Below, piece after piece: positions 4,866 to 10,883 of a stretch of DNA of 10,922 nt (within the stretch, counting starts at the first letter, position 1; the number at the start of each line of letters is the position of its first letter). The stretch is taken from positions 1 to 10,922 of the forward strand of contig CAKUKM010000056.1 in the NCBI GenBank assembly GCA_934663595.1, read 5' to 3'. Under the pieces are notes generated by a model. The model was not told where the DNA came from. It made no database searches and saw nothing but the letters and a program-made list of their open reading frames with translations. The DNA comes from an uncultured Clostridia bacterium. GTDB taxonomy: Bacteria; Bacillota; Clostridia; Christensenellales; Aristaeellaceae. Made by a program: the position numbers and the translations under genes.

Positions 4866-6122
4866 ATGAGCCAGCTTCGTGGCGCTTGCATTATCGGTCA
4901 GTCCGGCGGACCTTCCTCCGCCATCAACGCTTCCGCTTACGGCGCGATCAAGACCGCGCTGGAGTCCGATTCGATCACCCAGGTTCTCGGCGCGCTCAAC
5001 GGCATCAAGGGCGTTCTGGACGACAACCTGATCGACATGGGCAAGGAAGACCCGGCCGAGCTTTCCCTGATGAAGTACACTCCGTCCTCCGCGCTGGGCT
5101 CCTGCCGCTATAAGCTGAAGGATCCCGATGTGGACGATACCGACTATAAGCGCATCCTCGAGATCTTCAAGAAGTACAACGTTCGCTATTTCTTCTATAA
5201 TGGCGGCAACGACTCGATGGATACCTGCAACAAGATCTCCAAGTACATGCTGAAGAACGGCTACGAGTGCCGCGTAATGGGCATTCCGAAGACGATCGAC
5301 AACGACCTGTACGGCACCGACCACTGCCCGGGCTATGCGTCTGCGGCGAAGTACATCGCGACGTCCGTGATGGAGGTCTACAAGGATTCCACCGTTTACG
5401 ACACCGGCATGATCACGATCGTGGAGTGCATGGGCCGTCACGCCGGCTGGCTGACCGCGGCGGCGGCGCTGGCGAACTACTGCGGCGAGGGCGCGGATCT
5501 GATTTACCTGCCCGAGGTCGATTTCGATCTGGACGCGTTCACCGAGAAGGTCAAGGCGATCTACGAGAAGAACAAGAAGTGCCTGGTCGTCGTTTCCGAA
5601 GGCGTGCACGACAAGGACGGCAAGTTCATTTCCGAATACGGCGCGGCGAACGCGGCGAAGGACTCCTTCGGCCACACCCAGCTGGGCGGCCTGGCTTCCT
5701 TCCTCGCCAACCACATGAAGGCGGCCACCGGCGCGAAGGTTCGCGGCATTGAGCTGAGCCTGCTGCAGCGCTGCGCGGCGCACTGCGCGTCCCAGACCGA
5801 TCTGGACGAGTCCTTCGCGGCCGGCAAGGCGGCGGTGGAGAACGCGGTAAACGGCATCACCGACAAGATGGTGGGCTTCGAGCGCGAATATGTGGACGGC
5901 AAGTACGTCTGCAAGATCAAGCTCTTCGAGCTGACCGACGTGGCGAACACGGAAAAGAAGGTTCCGCTGGAGTGGATCGACACCGAGCGCGATTGCCTGA
6001 AGCAGCCCTTCATCGATTACGCGCTGCCGCTGATCCAGGGCGAGACGCAGCTGACGAAGGTCAACGGCCTTCCGCGCTTCGTAAAGCTCGCGAAGGTCAA
6101 GGCCGAGCCGCTGAGCAAGTAA
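4866..6122 (+). CDS. pfp: Pyrophosphate-dependent 6-phosphofructokinase (diphosphate--fructose-6-phosphate 1-phosphotransferase)
   Basis: The 418-residue cytoplasmic enzyme phosphorylates fructose 6-phosphate to fructose 1,6-bisphosphate using pyrophosphate, a reversible step serving glycolysis and gluconeogenesis. Motifs in order are IIGQSGGPSSAIN (10-21), the phosphoryl-donor loop YNGGNDSMDT (111-120), PKTIDNDLYGTD (141-152) with the catalytic Asp of TIDND, and ECMGRHAGWL (187-196). Lys142 in PKTIDND, where ATP enzymes have a small residue (P-G/A-T-IDND), and the absence of GGDGS mark the PPi type. The donor loop is GGND, where many PPi enzymes read GGDD. The ATG at 4866 is chosen because AAAGGA lies 9 bases upstream; the in-frame ATG at 4857 is right against that site. 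Codon use is strongly biased to C/G-ending codons (AAG, AAC, CTG), fitting high expression. A terminator follows at 6164-6198. Confidence 0.93.
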   Translation: MSQLRGACIIGQSGGPSSAINASAYGAIKTALESDSITQVLGALNGIKGVLDDNLIDMGKEDPAELSLMKYTPSSALGSCRYKLKDPDVDDTDYKRILEIFKKYNVRYFFYNGGNDSMDTCNKISKYMLKNGYECRVMGIPKTIDNDLYGTDHCPGYASAAKYIATSVMEVYKDSTVYDTGMITIVECMGRHAGWLTAAAALANYCGEGADLIYLPEVDFDLDAFTEKVKAIYEKNKKCLVVVSEGVHDKDGKFISEYGAANAAKDSFGHTQLGGLASFLANHMKAATGAKVRGIELSLLQRCAAHCASQTDLDESFAAGKAAVENAVNGITDKMVGFEREYVDGKYVCKIKLFELTDVANTEKKVPLEWIDTERDCLKQPFIDYALPLIQGETQLTKVNGLPRFVKLAKVKAEPLSK

Positions 6123-6130
6123 TTATTTAT

Positions 6131-6157
6131 TTGTGGCGGGGGAGCAAGCTCCCCCGG
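6131..6157 (+). repeat. GGGGGAGC palindromic repeat, copy 2
   Basis: The stem CGGGGGAGC/GCTCCCCCG (6137-6156, loop AA) starts nine bases after the pfp stop with the common lead TTGTGGCGGGGGAGC. The far side continues GGAAATCAGG in place of the GCCACTACCACC flank, so this copy is truncated or joined to other DNA. It lies between the stop codon and the T-tailed terminator. It is also the left partner of the oppositely oriented copy at 6478-6497. Confidence 0.85.
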
Positions 6158-6163
6158 AAATCA

Positions 6164-6198
6164 GGTCATGGCAGTTTCGATTGCCATGGCCTTTTTTT
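6164..6198 (+). terminator. Intrinsic terminator of pfp
   Basis: GGTCATGGCA (6164-6173) pairs with TGCCATGGCC (6182-6191), one G-U pair, around the loop GTTTCGAT. Seven T (6192-6198) follow directly. Transcripts from pfp should end here, which leaves the hairpin mosaic just downstream outside the pfp message. Confidence 0.88.
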
Positions 6199-6203
6199 GC
6201 CGC

Positions 6204-6473
6204 AAGAGCCCCGGGAGAGCTCGAGAGGGCCAAAGCCCTCTCGAATAAAAATCGAGCTCAGCGGCGTGTACGGTGGGCGCGGGTGCTGATTTTATCGCAG
6301 GGAAATCCCATTTCCCGGAGAGAAAATCGCTTCCTTGCAGATTTTGCGGCCGGAGTCTGAAAGACTCAAGCAAAATCTGGAGGGGGTGGCAGGAGGCTGA
6401 AAACCCGGAGGGTTTTCAGGTTTCGCCAAAGGCGAAACTGCCGACGGCAAAATCGAAGATTTTGACGCGGCAC
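6204..6473. repeat. Hairpin-mosaic element, copy A
   Basis: This non-coding segment consists of consecutive small perfect hairpins: TCGAGAGGGC/GCCCTCTCGA (6221-6244, loop CAAA); GGGAAA/TTTCCC (6300-6316) nested in GATTTT/AAAATC (6288-6328); GAGTCT-GAA-AGACTC nested in CAGATTTTGC/GCAAAATCTG (6338-6379); CTGAAAACCC-GGA-GGGTTTTCAG (6397-6419); GTTTCGCC-AAA-GGCGAAAC (6420-6438); and CAAAATC-GAA-GATTTTG (6448-6464). Four blocks recur in the same order but inverted at 9106-9344. The last three hairpins have no counterpart there. It is bracketed by palindromic repeats at 6137-6156 and 6478-6497 in opposite orientation. It lies between the pfp terminator and the PBP promoter, so it is probably little transcribed. 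No protein-coding content is credible. Confidence 0.8.
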
Positions 6474-6504
6474 CTGGCGGGGGAGCTTGCTCCCCCGTCC
6501 ACAT
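6474..6504 (-). repeat. GGGGGAGC palindromic repeat, copy 3 (inverted)
   Basis: CGGGGGAGC-TT-GCTCCCCCG (6478-6497) is followed by TCCACA, so on the minus strand it reads TGTGGACGGGGGAGCAAGC, opposite to copy 2. It is the only copy not next to a stop codon. Instead it closes the right side of hairpin mosaic A, about 60 bases before the PBP promoter. Confidence 0.85.
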
Positions 6505-6556
6505 CCGTCTGTTCATAAAAAAGCTACGAAAAAAACGCGCGCGGCGCACAGTGTTG

Positions 6557-6565
6557 TGCTATAAT
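6557..6565 (+). promoter_or_regulatory. Extended -10 promoter of the PBP gene
   Basis: TGCTATAAT (6557-6565) is a consensus extended -10 box. No recognisable -35 hexamer stands 16-18 bases upstream (the region is CGCGCGGCG), which is tolerated by extended -10 promoters. The start near 6572 gives a leader of about 60 bases carrying the GGAGG site. Confidence 0.65.
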
Positions 6566-6631
6566 ACAAATGGTGGATTCTATCGATTTCACCGATACTG
6601 CCCGGGAAACCCACGGGGTACGGAGGAATTC

Positions 6632-9043
6632 ATGAGGAAAAAATACGTCGTATTCAAGCCGCGCGAGCGGGATCGCAGCTTCGTGCTGTCGGTCGTGTTC
6701 ATGACGGCGAAAATGCTGTTTTTTGTGGTTTTGCTGATCGGCATTTCGTGCTCGGGACTGGTCGCGGGTCTGGGGAAGGCGTGGGTCGATACGACGCCCG
6801 ATCTGGATCTGGACAAAATCGGCGCGCAGGCGCAGACCTCGTTCATATTCGACAGCTCCGGCAACCTCATTACCGAGTTCAAGGGCTCGCAGAACCGCAT
6901 TTACGTCGAAATCGGCGATATCCCCGCGAACCTGATCAACGCGGTGATTTCGATCGAGGACAAGCGCTTCTTCGAGCACCACGGCATCGACATCAAGCGC
7001 CAGATCGGCGCGCTGGTGAATAACTTAACCGGCGGCAAGACGCAGGGCGCTTCGACGCTGACCTGCCAGCTGGTGAAGCTTACGATGCTCAACAGCGACC
7101 AGAACTACCGCCGCAAGGTGCAGGAGGCGTATCTGGCGGTCGAGGTCGAGAAGCATCTGACCAAGCAGGAGATTCTCGAGGCTTACATGAACGTCATTTA
7201 CCTGGGCGGCTCCAGCTACGGCGTGAAGATCGCGGCGCAGGATTATTTCGGCAAGGAGCTGAGCCGGCTGACGCTGCGCGAATGCGCGATGCTGGCCGGC
7301 ATGATCCGCAATCCGCAGCGCTATAACCCGAGAAGGTGCTATTATTACAATCAGCGCAAGGTGACCTGGCAGGGCCTGAACGAGCGCACAAACGCGGTTT
7401 TAAAGGCGATGTACGAGCAGAACCTGATTTCGAACGAGGAATATCAGGCCGCGCTGACCGAGGAGGTGCGGGTGCTCGAGAAGTCGACCGCGACGACGGA
7501 CGCGATGTATGACAACGCCTATTACGTCGAATATGCGATTTACGACGTGGTGACGAAGATGCTGCGCGTCGAGGGCCTCGAGGACACGCGCTCGAACCGC
7601 AGCGCGATGGAAACGAAGCTGCGCAACGGCGGCTATAAGGTGTTTACGTCGCTGAACGCCGAGGTGCAGTCGAGCGTGCAGGACATCGTGACCAACTGGA
7701 CGAAGTATCCCGAAATGCGCTATGCGAACGACACGTCCACGCAGGCGTCGCTCGGCGGCGGCGAGTATCTGACCGTGATTCAGCCGCAGTGCGCGGTGTC
7801 GGTCATGAACTGGCACACGGGCGAGCTGGTCGCGGTGGTCGGCGGGCGCGCGACGCCGGTGCAGAAGCTGCAGCTCAACCGCGCGTATCAGATGAAGATG
7901 CCGGTGGGCTCGTCGATCAAGCCGCTTTCGGTTTACGGCCCGGCGATCGATCTGGGCAAATCGCCGGCCACGCCGGTGCTGAATCTGCCGATTGCGATCG
8001 AGGGCTGGAGCGGCGGAGAAGGGTATCCGAAGAACTTCGAGGCCGACGGCGATTACAGCGGCGTGGAATCGCTGCGCTATGCGATCAACAAATCGCACAA
8101 CACGTCCGCGGCGCACGTGCTGTACGAATATGTCGGGATTGAGAATTCGGTCAAATACCTGCTGATGCTGGGCATTGAGCCGGACCACATTCTGGCCACG
8201 GGCGCGGGCCTCGCGCTGGGCGCGTCGTATCCGTCGGTGATCGAGCTCTCGGCGGCGTTCGGCGCGATTGCGAATTCCGGCGAGTATCAGGAGCCGTATG
8301 CGTTTACGCAGATCCTGAACGCCGACGGCAGCGTCTATATCGACGTGCGCGAGGTGCAGAACACGCGGCAGGTCTTCAAGCCGTCCACGGCGTGGATGCT
8401 GGTGGACATGCTGAAGGGCTGCGTAACCTCCGGCGTCGGCACCGGTGCGAATGCGAATTTCGGCATTACGATCGGCGGCAAGACCGGCACGCACACGGAG
8501 AGCACGGGCGTTACGTTCGCGGGCATGTCCGGCTATTATTCGGGCGCGGTCTGGATCGGCTCGGACAACTATCGCCCGCTGACCTCGAAGGCGACGGGCG
8601 GCTCGGCGGCGGCGCCGCTGTGGGCGGCGATCATGCGGAAGGTGCACGAATTGACGAATTGCATGGCCGATCGCGACATCATCGGCGGCTCGCCCACGGA
8701 TTACGGGCTGGTGCCGGCGGAGGTGTGCGCGGTATCCGGCATGCTGCCGACGAAGGCGTGCCGCGCGGACGCGAACGGGCACACGACGAACATCGACTGG
8801 TTCCTGGACGGCACGCAGCCGACGGCGTACTGCAACATGCACCGGGCGGTAACGATCTGCAACCGCAGCAAGCAGGTGGCGACGACGCACTGCTCGTCGA
8901 CGTTTGTGGCGGGTTTGATCTACATTCCGGAGGGACATCCGCTGCGGTTTGCGAAGGATTTGTCGGAGGTAACGCGGTATTTCATCGGCGCGTCGACGGA
9001 TGAAAACTCGACGAGTCTGGGGTATTGCACGCAATGCGGATGA
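6632..9043 (+). CDS. Class A penicillin-binding protein (bifunctional peptidoglycan glycosyltransferase/transpeptidase)
   Basis: The 803-residue membrane enzyme polymerises lipid II into glycan strands and cross-links the peptides outside the cell membrane. A basic cytoplasmic start (MRKKYVVFKPRERDR) is followed by one membrane helix at about 19-47. The GT51 glycosyltransferase domain (about 70-260) shows EDKRFFEHHG (109-118, catalytic Glu109), QGASTLTCQ (138-146), RKVQE (161-165) and KQEILEAYMNVIYLG (178-192). The transpeptidase domain (about 385-670) has the SxxK motif GSSIKP (Ser427, Lys430), SHN (488-490) and KTGT (617-620). The C-terminal 110 residues are cysteine-rich (Cys699, 710, 734, 743, 754, 799, 802), ending CTQCG; a VCAVSG...C...YC tail is common in Firmicute PBP1a-like enzymes. 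The ATG at 6632 follows GGAGG (6622-6626); an upstream in-frame GTG at 6551 overlaps the promoter and is rejected. Inverted hairpin mosaics flank the gene. Confidence 0.95.
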   Translation: MRKKYVVFKPRERDRSFVLSVVFMTAKMLFFVVLLIGISCSGLVAGLGKAWVDTTPDLDLDKIGAQAQTSFIFDSSGNLITEFKGSQNRIYVEIGDIPANLINAVISIEDKRFFEHHGIDIKRQIGALVNNLTGGKTQGASTLTCQLVKLTMLNSDQNYRRKVQEAYLAVEVEKHLTKQEILEAYMNVIYLGGSSYGVKIAAQDYFGKELSRLTLRECAMLAGMIRNPQRYNPRRCYYYNQRKVTWQGLNERTNAVLKAMYEQNLISNEEYQAALTEEVRVLEKSTATTDAMYDNAYYVEYAIYDVVTKMLRVEGLEDTRSNRSAMETKLRNGGYKVFTSLNAEVQSSVQDIVTNWTKYPEMRYANDTSTQASLGGGEYLTVIQPQCAVSVMNWHTGELVAVVGGRATPVQKLQLNRAYQMKMPVGSSIKPLSVYGPAIDLGKSPATPVLNLPIAIEGWSGGEGYPKNFEADGDYSGVESLRYAINKSHNTSAAHVLYEYVGIENSVKYLLMLGIEPDHILATGAGLALGASYPSVIELSAAFGAIANSGEYQEPYAFTQILNADGSVYIDVREVQNTRQVFKPSTAWMLVDMLKGCVTSGVGTGANANFGITIGGKTGTHTESTGVTFAGMSGYYSGAVWIGSDNYRPLTSKATGGSAAAPLWAAIMRKVHELTNCMADRDIIGGSPTDYGLVPAEVCAVSGMLPTKACRADANGHTTNIDWFLDGTQPTAYCNMHRAVTICNRSKQVATTHCSSTFVAGLIYIPEGHPLRFAKDLSEVTRYFIGASTDENSTSLGYCTQCG

Positions 9044-9048
9044 TTGGC

Positions 9049-9061
9049 GCTTTTTCAAAGC
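9049..9061 (+). other. Small triloop hairpin after the PBP stop codon
   Basis: GCTTT (9049-9053), loop TTC and AAAGC (9057-9061) form a short perfect hairpin five bases after the TGA. It lacks a following T tract and is not a terminator. Its three-base loop resembles the hairpins of the mosaics that follow. At five base pairs, chance is possible. Confidence 0.35.
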
Positions 9062-9103
9062 TTGTGGCGGGGGAACTGCTTCCCCCGCCACTACCACCCC
9101 TTT
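9062..9103 (+). repeat. GGGGGAGC-type palindromic repeat, copy 4 (variant loop)
   Basis: GTGGCGGGGGAA (9064-9075) pairs over 12 bases with TTCCCCCGCCAC (9080-9091) around the loop CTGC, and ACTACCACCCC continues. It begins 19 bases after the PBP stop in the same orientation relative to the gene as the other stop-associated copies. Here GAGC/GCTC is replaced by GAA/TTC on both arms. The change on both sides keeps the pairing, which argues that the fold matters. It leads directly into hairpin mosaic B. Confidence 0.85.
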
Positions 9104-9105
9104 GA

Positions 9106-9344
9106 CAGATTTTGCTTGAGTCTTTCAGACTCCGGCCGCAAAATCTGCAAGGTATCTTTTTTCGCTCTCGGGAAATGGGATTTCCCTTCGCGAAAAAAGC
9201 CCGCGAGGCGGCAAACCTAAATCTTTGATTTAGCTTTACCGGTCGCGAAGCGACTTGCCTGCCTAAAGGCAAGCAACCTTTCCGACGTACACGCCGCCGG
9301 GTACGATTGTAATTCGAGAGGGCTTTGGCCCTCTCGAGCTCTCC
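9106..9344. repeat. Hairpin-mosaic element, copy B (inverted relative to copy A)
   Basis: Consecutive hairpins again fill the segment. CAGATTTTGC/GCAAAATCTG (9106-9147) encloses GAGTCT-TTC-AGACTC. CTTTTTTCGC/GCGAAAAAAG (9156-9199) encloses GGGAAA/TTTCCC. CTAAATC-TTT-GATTTAG (9217-9233), GTCGC-GAA-GCGAC (9242-9254), CTTGCCT/AGGCAAG (9254-9273) and TCGAGAGGGC/GCCCTCTCGA (9314-9337) follow. Shared inverted blocks with copy A are 9106-9152 with 6333-6379 (47 bp identical), 9169-9186 with 6300-6317, 9286-9297 with 6261-6272, and 9312-9344 with 6214-6246 (33 bp identical). The hairpins at 9217-9273 are private to this copy. It lies between the PBP stop and the first terminator and is probably transcribed as 3' UTR. 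Confidence 0.82.
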
Positions 9345-9381
9345 TTGGGGCTTGAGTTGTTCTGGGAGAAGAGTTGTGCTT

Positions 9382-9436
9382 CTATTCGAATAATAGTTTT
9401 TTTGCTCTCGATGGCTTCGCCGTCCTGAGCTTTTTT
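9382..9436 (+). terminator. Tandem intrinsic terminators ending the PBP transcript
   Basis: A weak AT hairpin CTATT/AATAG (9382-9396) is followed by seven T. A better one follows: GCTC...GAGC (9404-9430) enclosing GATGGC-TTC-GCCGTC (one G-U pair) with six T after it (9431-9436). These are the first T-tailed structures after the PBP stop codon, about 340-390 bases downstream. Confidence 0.65.
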
Positions 9437-9563
9437 ATTTGGCGCATGTTCCGGGGCTTGAATGGCGTTTATTTTTATATTTTTTGAAAACGGGGTGAGA
9501 GAATTGTCGCATTTTTGTCTTTATATAGGTAGAGGGTTTGAATGCCGTTCGGGAGGAGGCGAA

Positions 9564-9779
9564 ATGGCGATGGAGGACAGGGCTTCGCTGCGGGTGCGGG
9601 AGGCGCTGCGGCGGGCGCGGGCGTATCGCGCGCGGCGACCGGGCGCTGAGGACCGGGTTGACCGGAGCTGCGATTCTGGGTGGCCCGGAGGCGCGCGCAC
9701 GCCGCGGCGGGAATTGCGGCGCTGGGCGCGAGGCTGCGTTTTGTTGGGAAAGAAGCGGAAAAGGAGCGATGAGGGATGA
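9564..9779 (+). CDS. Possible small basic protein, 71 aa, overlapping the next gene
   Basis: GGAGGAGG (9552-9559) precedes ATG at 9564 (or ATG at 9570), and the frame ends in a TGA that overlaps the next start as ATGA, the usual sign of translational coupling. The product is very arginine-rich (VREALRRARAYRARRPG near the start, LGKKRKRSDEG at the end), with no membrane helix and no family I recognise. Against it, in GC-rich DNA such arginine-rich frames arise by chance. The other frames also read open in parts; one gives an alanine-rich stretch (AGIAALGARLRFVGKEAEKER) ending just before the next start, so a frameshifted older gene is possible. The start signals and the overlap are seen; coding status is undecided. 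Confidence 0.35.
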   Translation: MAMEDRASLRVREALRRARAYRARRPGAEDRVDRSCDSGWPGGARTPRRELRRWARGCVLLGKKRKRSDEG

Positions 9780-10879
9780 AAAAGGGAGTGAAAATCAGTC
9801 TGATTGTGATTCTGGTTGTGATTGTCGCGCTGGCGGCGGCGGTGTATGCGCTGTACGGCAGCCGCATTCGCACGCTTGCGTCGATCGAGAAGATCACCGC
9901 CTATGCGGACGGCTACGACCTGTACCGGATGAACGTGGAATACGATTACTCGCTGGACGACGTGATCGGCTATGGCATTACGGACGACCAGAGCTTCGTT
10001 CAGGCGATCGTGAAGGAGGCGCTGCCGCTGCTGCCGGTGAACATCAAGGCGCCGTCGTTCGGCTGCACGGCGTTTACGATGGCGGACGCGGACGGCAAAA
10101 TCCACATGGGCCGCAATTACGATTTCAAAAACGACACCTCCGCGATGCTGGTGTACTGCAATCCGAAGGACGGCTACAAATCGGTGGGCCTCGCGGCGCT
10201 GGACAATCTGAGCGCCAACGCGCCGACCGCGAGCGCGAAGCAGAGGCTGGCGTCGCTCGCCGCGCCGTTCGTGTGTCTGGACGGCATGAATGAAAAGGGC
10301 GTTTCAATCGCGGTGCTGACGCTCGACAGCGAGCCGACGCGCCAGAGCGCCGGAAAGCCGACCATCGCGACCACGCTGGCGATCCGCCTGGTGCTGGATC
10401 GCGCGGCGACGACGGAGGAGGCGGTCGAGCTGCTGCGCGGCTACGACATGCTGGCCACCTCCGGGCGCGATTACCACTTCTACATCACCGACGCGTCGGG
10501 CGACGGCCGCGTGATCGAATACGACTGCGACGATCCGGCGCGCACGCTCCGGGTCACGAAGAGCGAGGCGGTCACGAATTTCTTCATTCTCTATCGCGAT
10601 CAGGTGCAGCCGAATCAGAAAAACGGCATTTACGGCCACGGCCGCGAGCGCTACGACGCGGTTCTGAACGTGTTTGAGGCGGAGGAAACGCACACGAACG
10701 ACACCGCGTGGAGCGCGCTGCGCGCCGCCGCGCAGGACCCGAACCCCGAGGACATCACCAGCAACACGCAATGGTCGCTGAATTACAACGATACCGACCT
10801 GACCGTGGAGATCGCGATCCGCCGCAATTGGGGCGACGTGATTACCTATAATTTGAACGAAAATCAACTGAAGAAGTAA
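9776..10879 (+). CDS. Membrane-anchored linear amide C-N hydrolase (choloylglycine hydrolase/penicillin acylase-like Ntn hydrolase)
   Basis: The 367-residue protein starts with an uncleaved-looking membrane anchor (residues about 7-27, ISLIVILVVIVALAAAVYAL), then about 65 residues of linker, then an Ntn-hydrolase domain of the choloylglycine hydrolase/C45 type that breaks linear amide bonds (bile salts, penicillin V, N-acyl amino compounds, dipeptides). Conserved features are the nucleophile Cys97 in SFGCTAF, GRNYDF (112-117), GMNEKGVSIAVL (170-181), DYHFYITDASGDGRVIEYD (232-250) and a C-terminal TQWSLNYN...IAIRRNWG with Arg349/350. The domain should face outside. The Cys is internal, so the active N-terminal Cys would need cleavage after Gly96. 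AAGGAG (9761-9766) is 9 bases from the ATG, and the start overlaps a possible small ORF (ATGA). The substrate cannot be assigned. Confidence 0.88.
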   Translation: MKKGVKISLIVILVVIVALAAAVYALYGSRIRTLASIEKITAYADGYDLYRMNVEYDYSLDDVIGYGITDDQSFVQAIVKEALPLLPVNIKAPSFGCTAFTMADADGKIHMGRNYDFKNDTSAMLVYCNPKDGYKSVGLAALDNLSANAPTASAKQRLASLAAPFVCLDGMNEKGVSIAVLTLDSEPTRQSAGKPTIATTLAIRLVLDRAATTEEAVELLRGYDMLATSGRDYHFYITDASGDGRVIEYDCDDPARTLRVTKSEAVTNFFILYRDQVQPNQKNGIYGHGRERYDAVLNVFEAEETHTNDTAWSALRAAAQDPNPEDITSNTQWSLNYNDTDLTVEIAIRRNWGDVITYNLNENQLKK

Positions 10880-10883
10880 ACTT

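Noticed and set aside
4326..5783. 485-codon minus-strand frame over pfp
   Set aside because: It is antisense to pfp and the reductase with no family motifs; such frames are frequent opposite GC-rich genes.
6204..6497. CRISPR-like array of palindromes
   Set aside because: The hairpins differ in sequence and spacing; there is no constant repeat with regular spacers and no cas gene.
6273..6549. Small frames on both strands in the pfp-PBP gap
   Set aside because: They are translations of the hairpin mosaic and palindromic repeats and have no start signals.
7400..9097. 565-codon minus-strand frame over the PBP gene
   Set aside because: It is Arg/His-rich antisense to conserved PBP motifs, and its start lies in the palindromic repeat.
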